Assembly (NCBI GenBank): GCA_016177205.1
Contig: JACOVS010000018.1
Span: 1 to 14,176, forward strand
Direction: 5' to 3'
DNA from: Candidatus Aenigmatarchaeota archaeon
GTDB taxonomy: Archaea; Aenigmatarchaeota; Aenigmatarchaeia; JACPZZ01
Length of the DNA stretch: 14,176 nucleotides
The notes beneath the pieces are model-generated. The model made no database searches. It was not told where the DNA came from and saw only the letters and a program-made list of their open reading frames with translations. Positions 4,640-11,663 of the stretch are shown here, piece after piece. The position numbers were made by a program, and so were the translations under genes. Each line of letters opens with the position of its first letter. Within the stretch, counting starts at the first letter, position 1.

Positions 4640-5817
4640 CCGTTGCAAAAGCTTACTCGCCAGCCTCCACCCTGATCCCCTTTGTCGGCGCAAACAATTT
4701 TCACGACTTCGACGATTTTACCCGGCAGCACGGCCTGGCCCACGTTTATGCAGAAGTCGAGCCTTACAAAGACCGTTTACCAAACTGGCTGGGCGTAAGG
4801 GACAATAAAAGAATACTCGCCATAACGCCCTACACAGATGATAGCGCAGACTTTGGCAAAGGCAATCGGCGGGTTAAACCATCCAGCGAAATAACACCGT
4901 TCGCGATTGATCCTGAAGCTGCCGGTGCCATGGTCGAAACATGGGAAAGGGCCTTCCCCAATGCGACACGCTACGGGAACATTAGGGTTCCCATGGCGAA
5001 CGAGCACATGCAAAAAGGGCTCGGTGTGGTTGGCGTCGCAGAGTCGTTGCGAAGGCGGGGTTACAAAGTAGAGGCTGTTAATTATGGCCTGTTTTTTGTG
5101 GCCGGGCAGCAGCTCGGTGTGGAAGATTTCGCTAAGGTCGAGCCGGAAAGGCTCGGACTGTTTCCCGAACGCGATGAAGAATGGTTCAAAAAAATCAAGG
5201 AACAGGCGGAGTCTCGGAAAGACATGTTCGACCCTGAAAAAGCGCGAGAGGCCGTGGAAAGAATCAGGAACAGTCATTATCTCAGGCAGGCTCTGCCAAA
5301 AGACGTGCCCGGATTAGTAGATGTGCTTACTAAAACTTTCCCTTTCTACGGGACTTACAACCTTAAAGAAACGATGCCCCGGCTGGTGGCGGATCAGTTT
5401 GCTGGTTCGCGTGCTCCGTCGCTTGTATACGTAGCCGAAAGGATCGGCGATGGAAGGATAGACGCAACCGTCACGGTTGAACGGAGCCCGTTCGGTTTCG
5501 GAGAGCTGACAGACGTTGCAGCGCTTAATCCGGACACAGGCCAGATAAAAACGAACGGCGCCGGGTTTGCGCTGTCTTACGCGGCGCTGAAACACGCACG
5601 GGAAATGGGAATGAAGATGTGGTGGACTGACGCTGTTCCAGCCCCGGAGATGAACACGCTCGCTAACAAATTGGGCGGAACTTATGACGGCCAGCACGTG
5701 GCAACCGTTAAATTGCTCACAAGACAGATCAAGGAGCGCCACTTCCCCAACTACGACCCGCTGGTCATGGACCTTTTTGTCCACAGCGGGCCAACCGAAC
5801 TGCTTGAACTAATTTAA
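4636..5817 (+). CDS. Two-domain protein with C-terminal GNAT-like acetyltransferase fold
   Basis: A 393-aa soluble protein starting at TTG, chosen because GGTGATG lies 5 nt upstream and no ATG in frame fits better. The N-terminal ~215 residues resemble nothing I know. A charged helical stretch at ~180-215 links to the second part. The C-terminal part (~220-385) reads like a GNAT N-acetyltransferase. It has TFPFYGTYNL near its beginning, then VYVAERIGDGRIDATVTVE, LTDVAALNP, a helix after NGAG (308-311) and a strand-loop NKLGGTYDG (344-352). That layout recalls beta-lysine acetyltransferase (AblB) relatives. The usual Q/RxxGxG/A acetyl-CoA loop is only loosely matched by TNGAGFA, so activity is uncertain. 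The M20 metallopeptidase gene follows within 24 nt. The substrate is unknown. Confidence 0.7.
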   Translation: MTVAKAYSPASTLIPFVGANNFHDFDDFTRQHGLAHVYAEVEPYKDRLPNWLGVRDNKRILAITPYTDDSADFGKGNRRVKPSSEITPFAIDPEAAGAMVETWERAFPNATRYGNIRVPMANEHMQKGLGVVGVAESLRRRGYKVEAVNYGLFFVAGQQLGVEDFAKVEPERLGLFPERDEEWFKKIKEQAESRKDMFDPEKAREAVERIRNSHYLRQALPKDVPGLVDVLTKTFPFYGTYNLKETMPRLVADQFAGSRAPSLVYVAERIGDGRIDATVTVERSPFGFGELTDVAALNPDTGQIKTNGAGFALSYAALKHAREMGMKMWWTDAVPAPEMNTLANKLGGTYDGQHVATVKLLTRQIKERHFPNYDPLVMDLFVHSGPTELLELI

Positions 5818-5820
5818 ACA
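5811..5820 (+). promoter_or_regulatory. TATA box for the M20 peptidase gene, overlapping the previous stop
   Basis: AATTTAAACA is centred about 25 nt before ATG 5841 and contains the TAA stop (5815-5817) of the upstream gene. The M20 gene may therefore have its own leaderless transcript. Confidence 0.5.
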
Positions 5821-5840
5821 GCCATATTCATCTGATTCTT

Positions 5841-6962
5841 ATGGACGCTATCGAGTTAACGAAAAAGCTCGTAGGAATAGAATCGGTCAGCGGCAACGAA
5901 AGCAAAGTAGCACAATTCATTCACGACTTTCTAAAGGAAAACGGATTAAAGCCCGAACTGGTTTACACTGACAAGGACCGTCCGAATGTTGTCTGTTCTT
6001 TAGGAACCGGCAAACCGAAACTTCTGCTCAACGGCCACATCGACACTGTTTTCGCCTCTGAAGGCTGGGCAAAATCACCGACTAAACCAATAGTGGAAAA
6101 CGGAAAACTTTACGGGCTTGGTGCGCTGGATCAAAAAGCCGGCATTGCTATCCAGTTGATGCAACTGCTGCGGTTAAAAAACAAAAAGTTCCGCGGCACT
6201 GTAACGTTCACCGGCGTGGTCGACGAAGAACTCCAGTCACTGGGAACCTACGACCTGATAAAAAAAGGCGTAATAAAAGATTTCGACGCCGCCTTGTTTT
6301 CAGAGCCCGGCGTAATCGCAGGCGCCGGCTTGTTTATCGTTAATTCGATAAAAGGCCGCTACGGGTTCAACTTAAAAGTTTACGGCAAACCCGGCCACGG
6401 CTCGCAGAGAAAAGGCGTTAACGCTGTCGTAGACGCCGCGAAAATTATCGAAGCCGTCGATAAAATGAAAACCAAAAAACATCCGGTAATGGGATCCGGC
6501 TTAGCGTGCGTGTCCAAGGTGGGCGGAGGCACGGATTTCTTTTTTGTGCCGGACCATTGCGAATTAATGGTTCACCGCATCGCTGTTGTCGGAGAAAACA
6601 AGGAATACTGCCGCGACCAGCTGGAAGGCCTTGTTGAATCGTTAAAATTAAAATCGCGCGTCGAAATTGAGTTTTACGAGCGTCCTAACCCGTTCCTGGA
6701 CGCGTGCATCGTGGACGGGAAAGAAAAAATCGTGACGCTCGCAAAAGCGGCGTTCAAAAAATTCGGTCTGAAGCCCGAACTGAAAAACTCCGATTCCGTT
6801 TTCGACATGAACTACACTGTTGGGTTGTGCGGCATTCCATCGGTTAGTATCGGGCCTAACGGCGGCAACATACACGCCGCCGACGAATACGTTAATGTGG
6901 ACGAAATAAAAACCGTTGAGAAAATCTATACGGAAATAATTGACAATTTTTTCGGGATTTGA
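5841..6962 (+). CDS. M20-family metallopeptidase / ArgE-DapE-type deacylase
   Basis: A 373-aa cytosolic di-zinc amidohydrolase of the M20 family, which includes acetylornithine deacetylase, succinyl-diaminopimelate desuccinylase, carboxypeptidase G2 and dipeptidases. The metal site is complete: H66 and catalytic D68 in NGHIDTV, bridging D97 in GALDQKAG, catalytic E129 and ligand E130 in VDEE, E155 in SEPG, and H345 in NIHAADE. The lid/dimerisation domain carries GKPGHGS (H186). Length and domain order are normal. The substrate cannot be assigned: no arginine or lysine biosynthesis genes lie nearby, so peptide or acyl-amino-acid hydrolysis is equally likely. Its TGA stop abuts the TGA of the convergent gene in the palindrome TGATCA. 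Confidence 0.93.
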   Translation: MDAIELTKKLVGIESVSGNESKVAQFIHDFLKENGLKPELVYTDKDRPNVVCSLGTGKPKLLLNGHIDTVFASEGWAKSPTKPIVENGKLYGLGALDQKAGIAIQLMQLLRLKNKKFRGTVTFTGVVDEELQSLGTYDLIKKGVIKDFDAALFSEPGVIAGAGLFIVNSIKGRYGFNLKVYGKPGHGSQRKGVNAVVDAAKIIEAVDKMKTKKHPVMGSGLACVSKVGGGTDFFFVPDHCELMVHRIAVVGENKEYCRDQLEGLVESLKLKSRVEIEFYERPNPFLDACIVDGKEKIVTLAKAAFKKFGLKPELKNSDSVFDMNYTVGLCGIPSVSIGPNGGNIHAADEYVNVDEIKTVEKIYTEIIDNFFGI

Positions 6963-8114
6963 TCAAGCCGCGCAAAATTCGATAAACTCCTGGAAACTTC
7001 TCGCTCCGTTGGCGGCGCGCAGCCTTCGGGGATCGTCGCGGTAGGCGTTTCCGATCGCTTCAGCCGCGATTTCGGCGTTTGCCCTCGTAGCTATCCGCCA
7101 CAGCGGAAGCTGGTCATGCAGGATCTTTCCGGCAACCCTGTAGTCCACTTTTGCCGGGTCGAATTTGAACCGGCCGTTTCTTGACCTTCTGTCAATGGCT
7201 CCGGAAATGTAATTTGCGGTATCATCATCGATCGTTGTGTTATCCGCCTTCAAAACCATGCCTACGACAGCCTCCGAATATTTGGGACTGTTAATATATT
7301 CATCAGCATAGTGTGCCACTACAGTTTCCTCCACACTGCGCATATCGGCTTCACCCCACGAATTGAGCGGCACATGATCGAAAAATAAAGCCCTCACTTC
7401 TGAAAGGGTCTTGGCCTGGGAAAATTTCGCAAGAGTTTGGGGATTCACCCCTCCTTCTAAAGACTGGTGCAGGTCCTCATAGATGGCCGACGTGGAGAAG
7501 TCGACGTGGTCCATCTCATGCCTTGTGCTGCCAAATCCCACCGAACTAAAAAGATCCTGCAGTACTGGCGCCAGCCGTGCCAGCGATTCTTCCGCAGGTT
7601 TTGCAGTTCTGATAACCTTCTCCTTCAGGGCATCGAAATCCTGTCTCCTTTTTTTCAGCGAATCTTTGTAAGCTGCAAGCCTGCCCTCGGGCGCTGTGTC
7701 TTCCAGATACCTGATCGTACGCTCGGGCTCTCTCATCGTCAAAATTACCACATATTCGTCGTTGTCGCCGTCAATTCCCTCCGGGCCCGGAAGGAATTCC
7801 GTATCGAATGAAATAAAACGCCGCGTTAAATCGAAAAAACTCATGACAGTCTTAACAGCCTTCCTGTTCTCGCCGCCAAGATAGTTCAATGACTCAGGCA
7901 GCGCGCTTATGGTCACAGAAGGCTTCGAGCCCACGGTGCGCGTGTTCGCGTCTGAATGGGGTTTTGACCCGGGTTCATAAAACCTCAGGCGCACGTCGAA
8001 CTCCTGAGGCACCGACAGGCCCATGTCGCCTCTTTCTCTTAAGGCCACTTCCAGGTCCTTGATAAGTCTGGGTGCCAGCCCTTCCAGTTTTTTATGAACA
8101 ATCACGCGCGGCAT
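6963..8114 (-). CDS. Unknown protein with HEMDH zinc-metallopeptidase-like motif
   Basis: The start is placed at 8114, giving 383 aa, because a strong TATA box (TTTATAAA, 8137-8144) lies about 26 nt upstream. The longer frame from 8249 would overlap the acs gene by 100 bp, and its extra residues look like the shadow of acs. I do not recognise the family. HEMDH at 199-203, preceded by Thr-Arg, fits HExxH. Acidic helices further on (IYEDLHQSLE; VEETVVAHYADEY at 261-273) could give the third ligand. A charged coiled-coil-like stretch at ~146-182 precedes the motif. There is no signal peptide and no TM segment. A peptidase role is inferred from the motif only. Confidence 0.8.
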   Translation of the reverse strand: MPRVIVHKKLEGLAPRLIKDLEVALRERGDMGLSVPQEFDVRLRFYEPGSKPHSDANTRTVGSKPSVTISALPESLNYLGGENRKAVKTVMSFFDLTRRFISFDTEFLPGPEGIDGDNDEYVVILTMREPERTIRYLEDTAPEGRLAAYKDSLKKRRQDFDALKEKVIRTAKPAEESLARLAPVLQDLFSSVGFGSTRHEMDHVDFSTSAIYEDLHQSLEGGVNPQTLAKFSQAKTLSEVRALFFDHVPLNSWGEADMRSVEETVVAHYADEYINSPKYSEAVVGMVLKADNTTIDDDTANYISGAIDRRSRNGRFKFDPAKVDYRVAGKILHDQLPLWRIATRANAEIAAEAIGNAYRDDPRRLRAANGARSFQEFIEFCAA

Positions 8115-8136
8115 TCCAGAAGAATGGACGAAAAGC

Positions 8137-8144
8137 TTTATAAA
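8137..8144 (-). promoter_or_regulatory. TATA box for the HEMDH-protein gene
   Basis: TTTATAAA is centred 26 nt before the ATG at 8114 and sits just upstream of the acs stop codon region. It decides the shorter start. Confidence 0.65.
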
Positions 8145-8149
8145 TTCGA

Positions 8150-10036
8150 TTAATCTTCCAGCGTCGACGTGTCGCCTACTGGCAGACCCAACTCTTTCGC
8201 CTTCAAAACGCGCCGCATTATCTTTCCGCTCCTCGTTTTCGGCAGCCATGTCACGAATTCAATTTCCGATGGTATCGCAATAGGGCCGATCTCCGTACGA
8301 ACGTGTTTCTTCAGCGCTTCTTTTAGACTGTCTGAAGGAGCCGAACCTTCCCGCAGAATAACGAAAACTTTTATGGCCTCGCCTCTTATCTCATCCGGCT
8401 TTCCTATCACCGCTGCTTCCGCTACGGAAGGGTGGCTGACCAATGCGCTTTCAATCTCCGCCGACCCTAAACGATAACCGGAAACTTTTATGACGTCGTC
8501 GCTTCGCCCCATTATCCAGTAATACCCGTCTTTGTCGCGGTGCGCAACATCGCCGGCCATATAAACATTGGGTATGGTGTTCCAGTATTTTTCATATCTC
8601 GCAGGGTCGTTGTGGACGGTCCGCATCATTGAAGGCCACGGGTTTCGTATTACCAGATAACCTCCTTTGCCTGTCGGGACAGCATCGCCTTTTTCATCAA
8701 CTATGTCAGCTATTACCCCCGGAAACGGCTTCGCAGCCGAGCCCGGCTTTAACGGCGCGCAGGGCAGGGGCGTTATCATTATCATCCCTGTTTCCGTTTG
8801 CCACCAGGTGTCCATTATCGGTAATTTGTTTCCCGTAATTTTTCTGTACCACAGCCACGCTTCCGGGTTAATCGGTTCTCCAACAGTCCCGAGCAGCCGC
8901 AGCGACGACAGGTCGTATTTACCGGGCCATTTGTCCCCGCTTTTCATTAATAATCGTACCGCTGTCGGCGCCGTGTAAAATATCGTGACCTTTAAGTCTT
9001 CTATAATCGACCATAGCCTGCCCGGGTCCGGTGTCGTGGGCGCGCCCTCGTAAATTACGCCGGTCGCTCCGTTAAGCAGCGGGCCGTAAACAATGTAGCT
9101 GTGCCCGGTTATCCAGCCGGCGTCAGCTGTGCACCAGTAAACGTCTTCGGGTTTCATGTCGAAAACCCATTTCACTGTCGTGTAAACGCCGACAGCGTAG
9201 CCGCCCTGCACGTGCAAAACGCCCTTCGGCTTCCCAGTCGTTCCGGAAGTGTAGAGTATGAACAGCGGGTCCTCGGAATCCATAACCTCGCACTCGCACT
9301 TGTCGCTCGCATCGCGCATCAATTCGTCCCAGTCCAAATCACCCTTGGTGAATTCAACCGGCGAATTTGCGTGCCGCACAACAATGACGTGCTCTACGGT
9401 GGGGCACTCGCCTTTTATTTCGTCAGCTATTCTCTTCAGCTCAACGACCTTGCCCTTGTAAAACCCGCCGTCCGCTGTTACGATAACCTTTGAGCCTGCC
9501 GAAACAACGCGCTCCTTTAACGCGCCCGAACTGAACCCGGAATAAACGACGCTGTGCACGGCTCCTATGCGCGCGCACGCCAGGAGTGTAATAACCTGCT
9601 GGAATATGCGCGGCATGTAAACCGTGACTTTGTCGCCTTTTTTCACGCCCAGGCTTTTCAGGACATTCGAAAATTTCTTTACTTCTGCCAGAAGCTCTGA
9701 ATACGTTATCCGCTTTTTATCGCCCTGCTCGCCAACCCAGTAGAAGGCGGCTTTATCACCAAGCCCGTTTTTGACATGCCGGTCCAGGGCATTGTAACAT
9801 ATGTTGAATTTTCCGCCTACGAACCACTTGGCCCACGGGTAATCCCACTCAAGGACTTTGTCCCACGGCTTGAACCAGTGCAGTTCGTTAGCCCTGTCAG
9901 ACCAGAACTTTTCCGTGTTCTTTACAGACTCTGCGTATACGGATTCGTAGTCCTTAACCGTGGCTGCGCTCATCGTCTTTGCATCGGGCTGGTAAACCTT
10001 ATCGCCGGACGCCAGTTTCTCCAACAGTTCAGCCAT
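8150..10036 (-). CDS. acs: Acetyl-CoA synthetase, AMP-forming
   Basis: A 628-aa full-length enzyme of the ANL adenylate-forming superfamily that makes acetyl-CoA from acetate, ATP and CoA through acetyl-AMP, releasing AMP and PPi. The ATP loop YTSGTTGKPKG is at 262-272, GTVGEPINPEAW at 383-394, and DTWWQTETG at 409-417, whose Trp narrows the pocket to short acids. MGRSDDVIKVSGYR (509-522) contains the hinge. PKTRSGKIMRR has catalytic Lys605, the usual site of regulatory lysine acetylation. This is the AMP-forming type, not the ADP-forming acetyl-CoA synthetase common in archaea that excrete acetate, so it points to acetate uptake or recycling. Together with malic enzyme it feeds the pyruvate/acetyl-CoA node. 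A TATA box at 10061-10067 supports the start. Confidence 0.97.
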   Translation of the reverse strand: MAELLEKLASGDKVYQPDAKTMSAATVKDYESVYAESVKNTEKFWSDRANELHWFKPWDKVLEWDYPWAKWFVGGKFNICYNALDRHVKNGLGDKAAFYWVGEQGDKKRITYSELLAEVKKFSNVLKSLGVKKGDKVTVYMPRIFQQVITLLACARIGAVHSVVYSGFSSGALKERVVSAGSKVIVTADGGFYKGKVVELKRIADEIKGECPTVEHVIVVRHANSPVEFTKGDLDWDELMRDASDKCECEVMDSEDPLFILYTSGTTGKPKGVLHVQGGYAVGVYTTVKWVFDMKPEDVYWCTADAGWITGHSYIVYGPLLNGATGVIYEGAPTTPDPGRLWSIIEDLKVTIFYTAPTAVRLLMKSGDKWPGKYDLSSLRLLGTVGEPINPEAWLWYRKITGNKLPIMDTWWQTETGMIMITPLPCAPLKPGSAAKPFPGVIADIVDEKGDAVPTGKGGYLVIRNPWPSMMRTVHNDPARYEKYWNTIPNVYMAGDVAHRDKDGYYWIMGRSDDVIKVSGYRLGSAEIESALVSHPSVAEAAVIGKPDEIRGEAIKVFVILREGSAPSDSLKEALKKHVRTEIGPIAIPSEIEFVTWLPKTRSGKIMRRVLKAKELGLPVGDTSTLED

Positions 10037-10060
10037 GAAAGATTATCTAAAACACAATCG

Positions 10061-10067
10061 TTATAAA
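10061..10067 (-). promoter_or_regulatory. TATA box for acs
   Basis: TTTATAA on the minus strand is centred about 28 nt before the acs ATG at 10036, giving a leaderless or near-leaderless mRNA. Confidence 0.6.
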
Positions 10068-10124
10068 TGTTAAATTCGCACGCTCGACAAATTCGACCGT
10101 TTAGGATCGTTGTTGCCCACCAGC

Positions 10125-10158
10125 TATTTAAAGGGAACTGGTCATGTAATTAATTATT
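10125..10158 (+). promoter_or_regulatory. Promoter region for the REYMH-protein gene
   Basis: Two AT-rich candidates are present: TATTTAAA (10125-10132), which would give a ~25-nt leader, and TAATTAATTATT (10147-10158), which would give a leaderless start at 10179. GTGA at 10170-10173, 5 nt before ATG 10179, could be a Shine-Dalgarno for the first option. Confidence 0.5.
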
Positions 10159-10178
10159 AAGAGTTTTTTGTGACTGTT

Positions 10179-10727
10179 ATGGCAAAAATTAAAAAAACCC
10201 TGGGATCCGGCAAAACCAGGGCCGGTTCAAAGTTCGCAAAAAGGCTGAAAAACTCGAAAACGCTCGCGGAAATTTTCGAGCTTGTGAAAGACGGGGTTTA
10301 CAGCACGATGGGCCAAAAAAGGCCCGGGCTGATGCTTGGTTTAACAGAGATTGCGACTGACCATAAGAAATCCATAGGCGGTTTTCATCCGCTTGGCTCC
10401 AACTTCATTATCATAAACAAGGCCCCGTTGAGAAAGATCATGGAGAAAAACAAAAGGCTTTACCAGCCCTACATATTTCACATGCTTTTGCGCGAGTATA
10501 TGCACTCCTTCGGCATAATGGACGAGGCTGTCATAAAGAACAACGTAAAGAAGATAAGCGAGGTCCTGTTCGGCAAAGGCCACGTTGTTACGGCGTTATC
10601 GACAAGGTTCAGCAAGTTTTTCCCGGACATAATTTATTCCGCGCCCGAAGATTACGTTAAGCAGGAAAACACGGGCATCGAAATGGTCGACAACTTCGAC
10701 AGTTCCAGCACGTACTACCTGCGTTAA
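10179..10727 (+). CDS. Conserved-looking archaeal protein with degenerate HExxH (REYMH) motif
   Basis: A 182-aa protein from ATG 10179. The upstream in-frame GTG at 10170 is better read as ribosome binding site than start. The N-terminus is very basic (MAKIKKTLGSGKTRAGSKFAKRL). The core reads GSNFIIINKAPLRKI, then IFHMLLREYMHSFGIMDEA. The latter strongly resembles a metallopeptidase helix (LLHEYxHSLGxxDE) that I recall from archaeal hypothetical proteins, but with the first zinc ligand His replaced by Arg. If the comparison holds, the protein has lost classical zinc binding and may be a structural or regulatory relative. This is inference from memory. It is divergent from acs and followed by small genes on the same strand. 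Confidence 0.8.
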   Translation: MAKIKKTLGSGKTRAGSKFAKRLKNSKTLAEIFELVKDGVYSTMGQKRPGLMLGLTEIATDHKKSIGGFHPLGSNFIIINKAPLRKIMEKNKRLYQPYIFHMLLREYMHSFGIMDEAVIKNNVKKISEVLFGKGHVVTALSTRFSKFFPDIIYSAPEDYVKQENTGIEMVDNFDSSSTYYLR

Positions 10728-10737
10728 GGCCTGAAAC

Positions 10738-10745
10738 GAATAAAA
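10738..10745 (+). promoter_or_regulatory. TATA-like box for the 87-aa protein gene
   Basis: GAATAAAA is centred about 27 nt before ATG 10769. Confidence 0.45.
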
Positions 10746-10768
10746 GCCAGCGTTTTCTATCAGTTAGT

Positions 10769-11032
10769 ATGGAAGAGCTTAAAATAAGCATTTTTCTGCT
10801 GCCGCAAAAATCCGTTTCGCCGCAGATAAACTATTCTGAAACCGACGTCGAGAACGACCCCTCCTATCTGAGGATTCTCAAGTTTGTGGGGAGGCGGGTG
10901 GAAGAATCCAAAAAAATGAAGCTGAAAAAATGCGACATATCCGTTGACGTGGAGAACCAGAAGGTATCCGCTGTCAGAAGGCTTCTTGAGAAAAGGGGTT
11001 ACAGTGTTTTTATTCAGGGGGTCTATGTCTGA
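10769..11032 (+). CDS. 87-aa unknown protein
   Basis: A small soluble protein of unknown function. It has strands at the start (LKISIFLLP), a charged middle (ESKKMKLKKCD) and a C-terminal strand-helix-strand pattern (CDISVDVENQKVSAVRRLLEKRGYSVFIQGVYV). This suggests a small alpha/beta domain, perhaps a ferredoxin-like half. There are no metal-binding motifs. The stop overlaps the next start (ATGTCTGA, 11025-11032), so it is translationally coupled to the DUF167 gene. A TATA-like box about 27 nt upstream supports the start. Confidence 0.7.
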   Translation: MEELKISIFLLPQKSVSPQINYSETDVENDPSYLRILKFVGRRVEESKKMKLKKCDISVDVENQKVSAVRRLLEKRGYSVFIQGVYV

Positions 11033-11249
11033 TCAAAAATTGTACGAGGTACGGGTTGCGTTTGGCGATGAACGCCTTATTGTAAAAGGGGACTCCATAG
11101 CCATAAGCGTCAAATCGAAACCAGAGAATAACAAGGCCAATTTGGAAATAATTAAGCGGCTGGCCAGGCATTTCGGCGTCCCGCACCAGAATGTAAGGAT
11201 AGTAAAAGGGCTGGCCTCCCGCAAAAAACTAATAACTGTCACGGTTTGA
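11025..11249 (+). CDS. DUF167 / YggU-family protein
   Basis: A 74-aa protein matching the small DUF167 (YggU/UPF0235) family of bacteria and archaea, whose function is unsettled. Family hallmarks are visible: IAISVKSKPENNKANLEII with the conserved N-K-A-N segment, LARHFGVPHQNVRIVKG and the terminal G-x-x-S-R-K-K. The start at 11025 (MSDQKLYEV) is chosen over the upstream in-frame ATG at 10944 because it begins the family-like region, has GGGGGT just upstream, and overlaps the previous stop by 8 nt in a coupled arrangement. Confidence 0.85.
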   Translation: MSDQKLYEVRVAFGDERLIVKGDSIAISVKSKPENNKANLEIIKRLARHFGVPHQNVRIVKGLASRKKLITVTV

Positions 11250-11254
11250 AAAGG

Positions 11255-11261
11255 TTATATT
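11255..11261 (+). promoter_or_regulatory. TATA box for the zinc-ribbon gene
   Basis: TTATATT is centred about 26 nt before ATG 11284, so the TTG at 11260 lies within the promoter and is not the start. Confidence 0.55.
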
Positions 11262-11283
11262 GTTCGAAGTTCTACTCGTTAGC

Positions 11284-11631
11284 ATGAAAATGCGCGAATC
11301 GCTGGCTGTGTGCGCGTTTTGCGCAAAACCGGGCGGCACAACGGCTGCGGAATGGGTTTGCCCCAAATGTTTAAAGCCGAAAAAGGAAGGCTCGATCTAC
11401 TGGAACGGCGAAACCCCTTTAACGGACTGCTGCAACGCGCGCGCAAGGATGACAAAGTGGGAGTGCCAGTTCTGCGGCAAATTAAATGACTACAAAGACG
11501 CGGATGCGGTGCCTGTTAAAATGGACAAAAAACCCTTCAGCGGCGCGAACTATAAAGGCCGCGAGGACAGCCTTTCGAAGGTCATGCAGGGAACAGAGTT
11601 CCTGAAAAAACTGAAAAAGCAGGCTAGTTAG
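11284..11631 (+). CDS. Small zinc-ribbon protein
   Basis: A 115-aa protein with four cysteine clusters: C10-x2-C13, C26-x2-C29, C49-C50 and C61-x2-C64 (ECQFCG). The first two fit one zinc ribbon. The last CxxC with the CC pair could form a second site. The C-terminal half is basic and lysine-rich (KKPFSGANYKGRED, EFLKKLKKQAS), which would suit nucleic-acid or ribosome contact. No enzymatic motif is seen and I do not recognise the family. The start is set by the TATA box about 26 nt upstream. The large secreted-protein gene follows after 32 nt with its own TATA-like box. Confidence 0.75.
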   Translation: MKMRESLAVCAFCAKPGGTTAAEWVCPKCLKPKKEGSIYWNGETPLTDCCNARARMTKWECQFCGKLNDYKDADAVPVKMDKKPFSGANYKGREDSLSKVMQGTEFLKKLKKQAS

Positions 11632-11638
11632 TTTTAAA
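11632..11638 (+). promoter_or_regulatory. TATA box for the secreted protein gene
   Basis: TTTTAAA directly after the preceding stop is centred about 29 nt before ATG 11664. Confidence 0.5.
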
Positions 11639-11663
11639 GGATCTTGCAACCAGAATATTATCT

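Noticed and set aside
8115..8249. N-terminal extension of the HEMDH protein from ATG 8249
   Set aside because: It overlaps the 3' end of acs, and a TATA box at 8137-8144 places the start at 8114.
10944..11024. N-terminal extension of the DUF167 protein
   Set aside because: The added residues are an out-of-frame reading of the 87-aa gene; the family-like region begins at 11025.
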